This document shows positions 1-6,086 of a stretch of DNA of 8,546 bases, piece by piece. The notes under the pieces were generated by a model. That model did no database searches and had not been told where the DNA came from. It saw only the letters and a list, made by a program, of their open reading frames with translations. Made by a program: the position numbers and the translations under genes. This stretch comes from JBKHBQ01 sp046542305 (GTDB lineage Bacteria; Bacteroidota; Bacteroidia; Bacteroidales; 4484-276): positions 1 to 8,546 of the forward strand of contig JBKHBQ010000171.1 of NCBI GenBank assembly GCA_046542305.1, in the 5' to 3' direction. How positions within the stretch are numbered: the stretch's first letter is position 1; the number at the start of each line of letters is the position of its first letter.

Positions 1-548
1 GGGCCTGGCAACTCGATGTGATAACTGATCATTACCCGCACCACATCAAATACCCGCTGGACAACACCTATGGTATGTTGCTTTACTCACGGCTGCCGCT
101 CGAAAACGGAAAAATCGAATATTTGATTAAAAAAAACGTACCGTCGATTCATGCCGATGTGCGGGCCGAAAATTTTACTTTTAAACTGGCCTGCCTACAC
201 CCCGAGCCTCCTGCGCCCGAAGAAGCACAGACATCGCTTCCCCGCGACCGCGAACTGGTTGTAATGGCACGCAAAATCAAGGAAACGCCCGGGCCCTGGG
301 TGGTAATTGGCGACTTTAATGATGTGGCCTGGTCGGATACATCCTACAAATTCCGAAGCATCAGCAAACTAAAAGATCCCCGAAAAGGCCGCGGATTTTA
401 CAATACCTTCAATGCTAAACACCCGATCATGCGCTGGGCCCTCGACCATATATTCCTTTCACACCATTTTAAGGTGATCGAAATGAGACGGCTTCCGTAC
501 ATCGGTTCAGATCATTTTCCCATTTACCTTAAATGTGCTGTTGAATAA
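1..548 (+). CDS. Endonuclease/exonuclease/phosphatase (EEP) family protein, 5' truncated
   Basis: This is the C-terminal part of an EEP-fold (DNase I-like) metal-dependent phosphoesterase. The frame is open to the left edge (first full codon at base 3), so the true start lies outside the window. A GTG at 18 is in frame but falls inside the conserved domain. Visible motifs are DNTYGMLLYSRLPL near base 60, a catalytic-type His in LHPEPP (His codon at 198), GDFND (309-323, metal-binding Asp and Asn), LDHIF (441-455) and the terminal GSDHFPI with the SDH triad (507-515). All the family's active-site blocks expected in this half are present, so the enzyme is probably active. The substrate (nucleic acid, phospholipid headgroup or other phosphodiester) cannot be told. 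Bacteroidota relatives with the DNTYGM block often carry N-terminal membrane helices, which would be off-window here. Stop TAA is at 546-548. Confidence 0.88.
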   Translation, partial: AWQLDVITDHYPHHIKYPLDNTYGMLLYSRLPLENGKIEYLIKKNVPSIHADVRAENFTFKLACLHPEPPAPEEAQTSLPRDRELVVMARKIKETPGPWVVIGDFNDVAWSDTSYKFRSISKLKDPRKGRGFYNTFNAKHPIMRWALDHIFLSHHFKVIEMRRLPYIGSDHFPIYLKCAVE

Positions 549-730
549 ACTTTCCCTTTTGAGGAACATTTTACATGTGTAAGTGAGGCGTGGATTCCAC
601 ATCCCGGTCAACAGAAAAATCCATTGAACTCTTGTTGGTTTGCCCGCCAACCGGGGAATTAAACCTCAACCAGTTTCTCTGGCACGGATTTGTAAATAAC
701 TCCTGTAGTTTAACCGTAAAAAAAACAATT

Positions 731-883
731 ATGTCATCAATAGTAAAAATCATCCTGGCCATTTTATTGCCACCTCTGGCAGTAGGACTCGAATACGGCC
801 TTGGCGGAAAATTCCTGCTCAACCTGATACTTACCCTGCTTGGATACATACCCGGACTGATTCATGCCCTGCTAATCCTGTAG
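731..883 (+). CDS. Pmp3/YqaE (UPF0057) family small membrane protein
   Basis: A 50-residue protein that matches the Pmp3/YqaE proteolipid family over its whole length (usual size about 50-60 aa). It has two hydrophobic helices, about residues 3-21 and 27-49. The family signatures LLPPLAVGLEYG and LLNLILTLLGYIPGLIHAL include the PP kink and the GYIPG..HA turn. It should sit in the inner membrane. Yeast Pmp3 affects membrane potential and salt tolerance, and bacterial homologues are often stress-induced, but the biochemical role is unknown. The ATG at 731 is chosen because it gives the exact family length and follows an A-rich stretch typical of Bacteroidota translation starts. The upstream in-frame GTG at 590 would add about 47 non-conserved polar residues. 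The DUF4235 gene follows 41 bases later. Confidence 0.88.
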   Translation: MSSIVKIILAILLPPLAVGLEYGLGGKFLLNLILTLLGYIPGLIHALLIL

Positions 884-924
884 GTAATACAACAAATTAA
901 TGGTGAAACCAACAACTTTCGAAA

Positions 925-1191
925 ATGATGGATAAAGATGAACTAAAACGAGATGTGCGATTGATCCTTATCAATGGCAGCGCCATGTTTGGGGCTTTCT
1001 TACTTAAAAAGGCCACACAGGCCATCATCGAAAAAGGATTTGGGAAAAAAGCACCCAACGATCCACGCGACCACCGCATCAGTTGGGGCGAAGCCATAGC
1101 CTATGCCGCGCTAACCGGTGCTATGGTGGGTATCGTGAAGCTTTACATTAAGCAGGGTGTGCGCAAAGAGGTGAAAGAAATCGTGGATTAG
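925..1191 (+). CDS. DUF4235 family membrane protein
   Basis: An 88-residue protein resembling DUF4235. A short charged N-terminus is followed by a hydrophobic segment (about residues 11-27), a basic linker with KKAPNDPRDHRISWGEA (residues 41-57), and a second hydrophobic helix (AIAYAALTGAMVGIVKLYI, 57-75). The P.dP....SW.EA...A...GA..G pattern is the core of the family, whose function is unknown. It is predicted to be an inner-membrane protein with two helices and a charged C-terminal tail. ATG at 925 and ATG at 928 are both usable starts. The gene sits 41 bases after the Pmp3-like gene on the same strand, with no terminator seen between, so they are probably co-transcribed. A joint role in membrane or envelope stress is a guess from neighbourhood only. 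Confidence 0.78.
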   Translation: MMDKDELKRDVRLILINGSAMFGAFLLKKATQAIIEKGFGKKAPNDPRDHRISWGEAIAYAALTGAMVGIVKLYIKQGVRKEVKEIVD

Positions 1192-1277
1192 TTTATTACC
1201 CGAATTGAAATCTACGGAGTTTTCCAGGTCTTTTGAAAATGCTAAGATAAATGGCTCTTTTAAAAAATTTTTCAGGT

Positions 1278-1307
1278 TGAGGAAAGCATACTACGATCCT
1301 CATTTTT
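1278..1307 (+). terminator. Weak candidate intrinsic terminator after the DUF4235 gene
   Basis: TGAGGA (1278-1283) pairs perfectly with TCCTCA (1297-1302) across a 13-base loop and is followed directly by five T residues (1303-1307). It would end the Pmp3/DUF4235 transcript about 110 bases after the stop codon. The stem has only six pairs and the loop is long, so its strength is doubtful. Confidence 0.35.
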
Positions 1308-1321
1308 ACATTGTCGTGTAA

Positions 1322-1341
1322 GGGTAGCTGTGTGGCTACCC
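1322..1341. repeat. Perfect 7-bp inverted repeat (hairpin)
   Basis: GGGTAGC (1322-1328) and GCTACCC (1335-1341) form a perfect GC-rich stem with a 6-base loop (TGTGTG). A second small hairpin, CCGGA-tat-TCCGG, follows at 1359-1371. Neither is followed by a T tract, so they are not ordinary intrinsic terminators. They could be part of a structured RNA, a protein site or the end of a decayed repeat. Confidence 0.45.
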
Positions 1342-1828
1342 GTTCGGCGGGCTGATTCCCGGATATTCCGGCTGCGGTGCCAACCAGCGATTCCCACAAT
1401 TTGTCGATAAATGGTTCATTTTCCTTCTTCCGGTCAACTATATTGATGTCTCCATCACAGGCTTCACGTAACCTTCCAATTTCCATTTCGGTTCACCATA
1501 ATCTCAGGGTAAAGATTGAATGCCCCCGATTCCTTATCGGTTCCCCTAAATTTTCAATGTTAAATACAGATCTTTCCTTCAGGATATCCATTTCATTCAG
1601 CCGTCAACTCAAAATTTCCCTTACCAAAAGCATTTCCGGTGGCTTCAGCAGATGGTAATCCGTCCTGAAGGTGATGAATTTTTACCTACCTCCACTTCCG
1701 GTTCAGATGAAAAATCCCGCCTAAGCTGTTTTTCTGTCCTTTACCTCCAGGCGATTAATTTTGACCGGCACAGGATCTTTTACCGTTTCCACCTACGCAG
1801 ATTTGGTAACTGGTTTCAGAATATAAAG

Positions 1829-1860
1829 CATGTGATGCAGATAAGCATCCGCATCACATG
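1829..1860 (-). terminator. Likely intrinsic terminator of the OmpA/beta-barrel operon
   Basis: CATGTGATGC (1829-1838) pairs perfectly with GCATCACATG (1851-1860) around a 12-base loop. It lies about 30 bases beyond the stop codon of the minus-strand beta-barrel gene. Read on the minus strand, the hairpin is followed by CTTTATATT, a short interrupted U-rich tail. Position and stem quality favour a terminator. The tail is weaker than ideal. Confidence 0.6.
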
Positions 1861-1888
1861 TTTATTTGTTTTTATGGCGTTAAAATGT

Positions 1889-2542
1889 TTAGAACAGAAA
1901 TCCGACAAACACCTGTATCATATTGTTTTTTGCATCGCCGAGCAAAGCTTCCGAAGGATCATCGTCCTTGGCCACCTGCGTTAAGCCGTGGCTGTAATTG
2001 AATCCGGTGATGAAACTGCCGAATTCGAAGCCCAGGCCCGCCGAAAGCCCGATTTCTGTAGACTTGAAATGATCGCGATCCAGGTCGTTGCTATCGTTGA
2101 TTTCAATAAATTCGAGTACTTCGGCCTTTGTATCCACTTTTGCATCCAGTAAAAATCCTACATAGGGTCCGAAATAAAAATGAAAATCCTCGCTCAAATT
2201 AAAAACAAGATAGAGGGGAATGTCAAGGTAAGTGAGTTTAAAATCTGTTTCCCCGTCGGCAATATCGATACCGAGGAAATCCTCATCGTAATTCATTTCC
2301 ACTCCCCGGGTAGAATACAGCAGCTCCGGCTGTACAGCAAACTGCATGGTAAGGGGCAAATTGGCCATCACACCAAAATAAAAACCAGGTCTGATGTTTT
2401 TATCATTTGCATCGTCAATACTCATGTTGGCAAGGTTTATCCCGCCCTTTATACCAAACCCTGCATTCTGTGCCAGCAGACCGGCTGTTCCGAGTGTTAA
2501 AAGAAATAAGATGATAACGGTTTTAATGTTCGTGTTCATCAT
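1889..2542 (-). CDS. Outer-membrane beta-barrel protein (PF13568 type)
   Basis: A 217-residue porin-like outer-membrane protein. Residues 1-25 are a clear signal peptide (basic start, hydrophobic ILFLLTLGTAGLL, cleavage after AQ). The mature protein opens with GFGIKGGINLANMS, the typical first strand of the Bacteroidota outer-membrane beta-barrel family, and then shows alternating aromatic/hydrophobic strands separated by acidic loops (such as residues 92-99 and 144-158). It ends in VFVGFLF, and a terminal Phe is the usual signal for barrel assembly. The length fits an 8-strand barrel. The function is not known: the family includes PorT-like secretion proteins, but nothing specific identifies one here. 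Two adjacent ATGs (2540-2542 and 2537-2539) could start it. It follows the OmpA-like gene by 30 bases on the same strand, so it is probably the second gene of that operon, ended by the hairpin at 1829-1860. Confidence 0.85.
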   Translation of the reverse strand: MMNTNIKTVIILFLLTLGTAGLLAQNAGFGIKGGINLANMSIDDANDKNIRPGFYFGVMANLPLTMQFAVQPELLYSTRGVEMNYDEDFLGIDIADGETDFKLTYLDIPLYLVFNLSEDFHFYFGPYVGFLLDAKVDTKAEVLEFIEINDSNDLDRDHFKSTEIGLSAGLGFEFGSFITGFNYSHGLTQVAKDDDPSEALLGDAKNNMIQVFVGFLF

Positions 2543-2572
2543 AACAGTTGTTGTTTTATGTTTAACAATGGT

Positions 2573-3259
2573 TTATTTCACAATAAGCTCGCCTTGTTCT
2601 GCCGCTTCTTTAAGTTCTTCATCGGCAAAGATGGCTATTTGTACCCGCCGGTTTTTCTGTCGTCCCCTTTCGGTGTCGTTGCTAGCTACCGGTTGCGTTT
2701 CGCCGTATCCTTTCACAGACATTCGGCGGCCATTCACCCCGTTTTCGGTGAGGTAGTTTTCAACCGACTGGGCGCGGTTAAGCGAGAGTTTCATGTTATA
2801 CGATTTCGTTCCCCTGCTGTCGGTATGGCCTTCAATCAGGATCCGGGTATCATCATATTTGTTGAGGGTTTCAGCCAGCTCGTCGAGGTCGTCCCTGGTT
2901 TCGGCCCGCAGGGAATATTCGTCGAAGCCGAACAGGAGCCCGGATTCGAAGGTGAGTTTGATTCCTTCCCCAACCCGCTCAACTTGGGCACCTTCCACAT
3001 CTTTGCGGATTTCCTCGGCCTGCTTGTCCATATAATTGCCGATAAGGGCTCCGGCCGTTCCGCCAATCATGGCACCGATAATGGCACCTTCGGCGGTATT
3101 GTCGGACTGGCCGCCGATCACCGCACCGATTGTGCCGCCGGCACCCGCACCGATTGCACCGCCTTTAGCGGTTTTTGAAGATTTACATCCCGAAAAAACA
3201 ATGATCATTGCTATAAAGGAAATGGCTATCAAGCTTGTAAAAAGTCTCCGTGATTTCAT
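2573..3259 (-). CDS. OmpA/YiaD-like glycine-zipper lipoprotein, peptidoglycan-binding
   Basis: A 228-residue lipoprotein that should link the outer membrane to the cell wall. Residues 1-24 form a signal peptide and Cys25 (VFSGC) is a lipobox cysteine, with the less common Phe at -3. Residues 33-75 are two glycine-zipper repeats (GGAIGAGAGGTIGAVIGG and GAIIGAMIGGTAGALIG), which usually insert in or oligomerise at membranes. Residues about 100-211 are an OmpA C-terminal domain: LTFESGLLFGFDEYSL, IEGHTDSRG with Asp147, LSLNRAQSV with Arg162, and KNRRVQI. Asp147 and Arg162 correspond to the pair that holds diaminopimelate in this family, with the same 15-residue spacing. The domain order matches E. 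coli YiaD. ATG at 3257-3259 is chosen because it starts the signal peptide. An in-frame extension to 3331 only adds residues ahead of it. The beta-barrel gene follows 30 bases later. Confidence 0.92.
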   Translation of the reverse strand: MKSRRLFTSLIAISFIAMIIVFSGCKSSKTAKGGAIGAGAGGTIGAVIGGQSDNTAEGAIIGAMIGGTAGALIGNYMDKQAEEIRKDVEGAQVERVGEGIKLTFESGLLFGFDEYSLRAETRDDLDELAETLNKYDDTRILIEGHTDSRGTKSYNMKLSLNRAQSVENYLTENGVNGRRMSVKGYGETQPVASNDTERGRQKNRRVQIAIFADEELKEAAEQGELIVK

Positions 3260-3315
3260 TTTATGTTTGTTTTGCTGCAAACCGCTCCTGGTTGGCAATA
3301 TTTGGGACGCTATCC

Positions 3316-3330
3316 AGCAATATGGTGCCA
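3316..3330 (-). promoter_or_regulatory. Sigma-54-like site upstream of the OmpA operon, spacing one base short
   Basis: On the minus strand the bases read TGGCACCATATTGCT, giving a perfect TGGCAC -24 block and a perfect TTGC -12 block. They are separated by four bases instead of the canonical five, so GG and GC are 11 rather than 12 apart. Sigma-54 spacing is normally rigid, which argues against function. In favour are its position, 56 bases before the OmpA start codon, and a sigma-54 activator encoded next door. Confidence 0.3.
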
Positions 3331-3510
3331 TAATAATAATGCATCCCGTAAATGCTGTGCATAGGTCGTCATTCGCGGCATGCAGCGCGAGGTTCAGAAA
3401 TGATCCGGCCGTTAGAGGGTGCGAAATATTTTCTACAAATTATGGTTCGGGATCAGAAAAGAAGGGTATCATGCTCCATAGCGGTTGCTGCATATCCACA
3501 GGTTTTTCCC

Positions 3511-3540
3511 TTTTCAGGTTCACGGCATTTCTTAACTTTG
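3511..3540 (+). promoter_or_regulatory. Candidate Bacteroidota housekeeping promoter for the kinase operon
   Basis: TAACTTTG at 3533-3540 is a perfect match to the Bacteroidota -7 consensus TAnnTTTG. About 18 bases upstream, TTTTC at 3511-3515 is a poor match to the -33 TTTG element. Transcription would start near 3547, leaving a leader of about 75 bases before the kinase ATG at 3624. The -7 match is good and the -33 match is weak. Confidence 0.42.
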
Positions 3541-3623
3541 AACAGCCTTTACCGCTGTGATGTTAAATAGGGAAGCTACCCGTTTAAAAGATAGCAGGTG
3601 CTGATTTGAACAAACATAAGATC

Positions 3624-6086
3624 ATGAAAAACAACCGCCTTTCTGCGCTGGGTTCGGGTGTGCTGGTCATACATGTGTTGATCCTGGCCATCGTTGTTAC
3701 TACGGGTATTCTGGCCTGGCAGCGCCTCAACCTGATTGTGTCGGATATCGGCGAGGAAACCCGTCCCGATTACCAACTGGTAATCATGAAAGAGATCCTC
3801 ACCAATCTTTCCCATGCCGAAAGCAGCGTTAAATCCTATAACCTCACCGAACGAAACAGCTACCTCACCGAATTCTACACTGCTGTTCAAAATACAGAAG
3901 AGAAACTCGAAATGTTTCGTGCCAGAGCCGACAACGATACCCTGAACCTGCAGGCTGTCGATTCGCTGCAATATCTCGTGGAGCAAAAATTTGTGATCCT
4001 CGACGGGCTGCTGAAGGTGCGGGATGAATATCGCGTGAAAAAAGCCATGGAAAAGGTGATCGAAAAAATTCGCCATAAGCCGTCGCAGCCACAGATCGAT
4101 ACGGTAATCACGGAAGCCGAAGAAAAGAAACGCGGCTTTTTTGCCCGGATTTTCGGAGGAAAAAAGAAGCAGACGGAGGAACAAGCCGATACCACCATCG
4201 TCATTCAGCAATCCGAACCGCAGGAAGCCATCGATGAAATCAGCGAGAATGTGCAGGCCATCAAAGATCGCGAAACTGCTATGGAACGGCAAATGAACGC
4301 ACGCGAATTAGCCTTGCTCAAGGAGGACAACCTGGTGATGGAAAAGATCAGGCGCCTGCTCGAAACGATGGAAGCATGGCAATTGGAGCAGCTCGCACAA
4401 CGTTCGGGACGTGCCGAGTCGCTCATCGCAGAAATCCGGTTGCTCATCACCGTGTTCGTAATTTCGGCAGTGGTATTGTTGCTCATGGCGGCCATCGCCA
4501 TCTACAATTACATCCGCAAAAACAACCAGTACGAAAAAGTTCTGAAGGATGCCCGCCTGCAGGCCGAAGAACATGCCCTGGAAAAGGAACGCTTCCTGGC
4601 CAACATGAGCCACGAAATCCGCACACCCATGAACGCCATCACCGGGTTCACCTCGCAGTTGCTGCAAACCAGCCTCGATCCGGGGCAGTTCGAACAACTG
4701 ACTATCATCAAAAAAGCCGGCGCACACCTGATGACCATCATCAACGAAATCCTCGATTTTTCACGGCTCCAGGCCGGCAAACTCGAACTAAGGAATTTAG
4801 CTTTCCGGCCGGTTGAAATTTTCGATGAAGTAGCACACCTGATGAAGCCTTCAGCCGGGCGTAAGGGTCTAAATTTTATTACCCAGCATACAGCCGGGGA
4901 CACGCCGGTGCTGAAAGGCGATCCCGTGCGGCTGCGGCAAATTCTGCTCAACCTGATGTCGAATGCCATTAAAAATACCGAAATCGGGGAAGTACGCATG
5001 TCGATGGCATCACATGCACTGGAAGAGAAAAAAATACAGCTAAGCCTCTACATTTCCGATACCGGCGTGGGCATGCCGCAATCCTTCCTCGACAAGATCT
5101 TCGGCGAATACCAACAGACCGGAACCAGCGCCGGTGATCCGCAAACCGGTACGGGCCTCGGCCTGGCCATCACCAAGAAACTCATCGACCTGCACCAGGG
5201 CAGCATTGTCATCAACAGCACACCCGGACAGGGAACTTCGGTGTCGGTAAATATCCCCTACCAAACCGGCAGCGAAACGGATCTGGAAAAAGAAAAACCC
5301 TCAGCCGAACCGGCCGTAGATATTTCAGGCATGCATTTCCTCATCGTGGATGATGAAGTGTACAACCGCAAACTCATCGCCAATATCCTGCTCAAGCACA
5401 AAGCCACCTGGCGTGAAGCCGGTGATGGGCTGGAGGCGGTTCGGCTTACACGGGAGAATACCTTCGACCTGGTGCTCATGGACATTCGCATGCCCAACAT
5501 GAACGGCCTCGAGGCCACCGCGGAGATCAAAAAACTGCACCCTCGCCTGCCGGTGCTGGCGCTTACAGCGGCCGTTACGGATTTCGAACAGGAGAAATAC
5601 AAGGATGCCGGAATGGACGCCGTGCTGCCCAAACCTTTCCCCGAAGAAGATTTTTTTAAGGTGCTGGCAAAAATTTTCTTTCAGAAAAGCACATTGCAAT
5701 CCCAATTTGCGGAAACTGAAAAACCAGCCACAACACCCATGGACCTGCCCGATTTCGCCGAACTGCAAAAACTCAGCAACGGCAACAGCGCCTTTTTTAA
5801 CGAAATGCTCGACACCTACATGGAAACGGCCCGGCAAAATATAAACGAAATGAAAAAGGCACTTAACGATAACGATTTCGCCAACGTGGGTGAAGCTGCC
5901 CACAGGATGCGCGCCTCAACAAAACACATCGGCGCCGGAAAACTTTTGAATATCCTGCGGGATATCGAAGAAAAATGCCTGCATGCACCCGACGAAAAAA
6001 AGGTACCTTTACTGGTGGAGCTGGCCGATGCCGAAGTAGCCCGGGTGCTCGAACATATCAAAAAATCCAAACATGGCAATGACTGA
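3624..6086 (+). CDS. Membrane hybrid histidine kinase (sensor-HisKA-HATPase-REC-Hpt)
   Basis: An 820-residue hybrid sensor kinase. TM1 is at about residues 9-31. A helical sensor region (32-271) follows, whose first half resembles a CHASE3/four-helix-bundle sensor, and then TM2 (272-296). HisKA has the H-box SHEIRTP with phospho-accepting His330. The HATPase domain shows an N-box (NLMSNAIKNT, Asn447), G1 DTGVGM (479-484), an F-box at 493 and G2 GTGLGL (509-514). REC has acidic residues at 576-578, phospho-acceptor Asp620 in LMDIRMP, Thr648 and Lys670. The C-terminal Hpt carries His760 in AHRMRAST. All catalytic residues needed for a His-Asp-His relay are present. Residues 168-183 form a basic, aromatic patch inside the sensor, which is odd if that part is extracytoplasmic. 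The ATG at 3624 is preferred over an in-frame TTG at 3606. The signal sensed is unknown. The stop codon overlaps the start of the regulator gene by 14 bases. Confidence 0.95.
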   Translation: MKNNRLSALGSGVLVIHVLILAIVVTTGILAWQRLNLIVSDIGEETRPDYQLVIMKEILTNLSHAESSVKSYNLTERNSYLTEFYTAVQNTEEKLEMFRARADNDTLNLQAVDSLQYLVEQKFVILDGLLKVRDEYRVKKAMEKVIEKIRHKPSQPQIDTVITEAEEKKRGFFARIFGGKKKQTEEQADTTIVIQQSEPQEAIDEISENVQAIKDRETAMERQMNARELALLKEDNLVMEKIRRLLETMEAWQLEQLAQRSGRAESLIAEIRLLITVFVISAVVLLLMAAIAIYNYIRKNNQYEKVLKDARLQAEEHALEKERFLANMSHEIRTPMNAITGFTSQLLQTSLDPGQFEQLTIIKKAGAHLMTIINEILDFSRLQAGKLELRNLAFRPVEIFDEVAHLMKPSAGRKGLNFITQHTAGDTPVLKGDPVRLRQILLNLMSNAIKNTEIGEVRMSMASHALEEKKIQLSLYISDTGVGMPQSFLDKIFGEYQQTGTSAGDPQTGTGLGLAITKKLIDLHQGSIVINSTPGQGTSVSVNIPYQTGSETDLEKEKPSAEPAVDISGMHFLIVDDEVYNRKLIANILLKHKATWREAGDGLEAVRLTRENTFDLVLMDIRMPNMNGLEATAEIKKLHPRLPVLALTAAVTDFEQEKYKDAGMDAVLPKPFPEEDFFKVLAKIFFQKSTLQSQFAETEKPATTPMDLPDFAELQKLSNGNSAFFNEMLDTYMETARQNINEMKKALNDNDFANVGEAAHRMRASTKHIGAGKLLNILRDIEEKCLHAPDEKKVPLLVELADAEVARVLEHIKKSKHGND

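Larger units (their letters stand above)
1192..1888. other. Gene-poor region with hairpins and a broken minus-strand frame
   Basis: No convincing gene is seen in these 697 bases. On the minus strand one frame runs from about 1681 to 1196 with only two in-frame stops, both TGA (1493-1495 and 1604-1606). Its translation matches nothing I recognise. Other genes here end in TGA, so recoding is unlikely. It may be a decayed coding sequence or chance. The serine-rich open frames on the + strand look like its antisense. The left part holds three short inverted repeats (1278-1302, 1322-1341, 1359-1371). The first lies downstream of the DUF4235 gene and has a T run. The right end holds the hairpin listed as the terminator of the beta-barrel gene. 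Confidence 0.5.
3260..3623. other. Divergent intergenic region between the OmpA operon and the kinase operon
   Basis: About 360 bases separate two divergent start codons. No gene is seen: open frames here are short extensions of the flanking genes or lack family resemblance. It should contain promoters for both operons. Two candidates are listed separately, a sigma-54-like site facing the OmpA gene (3316-3330) and a Bacteroidota-type -7 element facing the kinase gene (3533-3540). Confidence 0.7.

Noticed and set aside
634..651. GTTGG/CCAAC hairpin after the EEP gene
   Set aside because: It has only five pairs and no T tract, so it cannot be called a terminator.
689..713. TTTG (689-692) and TAGTTTAA (706-713) as a Bacteroidota promoter for the Pmp3 gene
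   Set aside because: The gap is about 13 bases instead of about 19-21, and the -7 element lacks its final G.
590..730. GTG start adding about 47 residues to the Pmp3-like protein
   Set aside because: The added residues are polar and not conserved. The ATG at 731 gives the exact family length.
1377..1984. Two + strand open frames (1377-1658 and 1652-1984)
   Set aside because: They are serine/phenylalanine-rich without any recognisable domain. The second runs into the antisense of the beta-barrel gene and across its terminator hairpin.
3293..3305. TGGCAATATTTGG as a + strand sigma-54 site
   Set aside because: It lacks the -12 GC and is about 320 bases from the kinase start.
3260..3331. Longer OmpA start 24 codons upstream
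   Set aside because: The signal peptide and lipobox are placed correctly only if translation starts at 3259. The added residues would precede the signal peptide.
3575..3584. GCTACCCGTT also occurs at 1335-1344
   Set aside because: A shared 10-mer without longer similarity is too short to call a repeat.
3606..3623. TTG start of the kinase six codons upstream
   Set aside because: An ATG at 3624 directly before TM1 gives a normal N-terminus, so no rare start is needed.
3576..4292. Long open frame on the minus strand opposite the kinase gene (238 codons)
   Set aside because: It is the antisense of well-supported kinase codons. Its composition (F, H, L, G-rich) is that of a shadow and no family motif is seen. 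The same holds for the other long minus-strand frames under 3624-7425, including 6586-7278.
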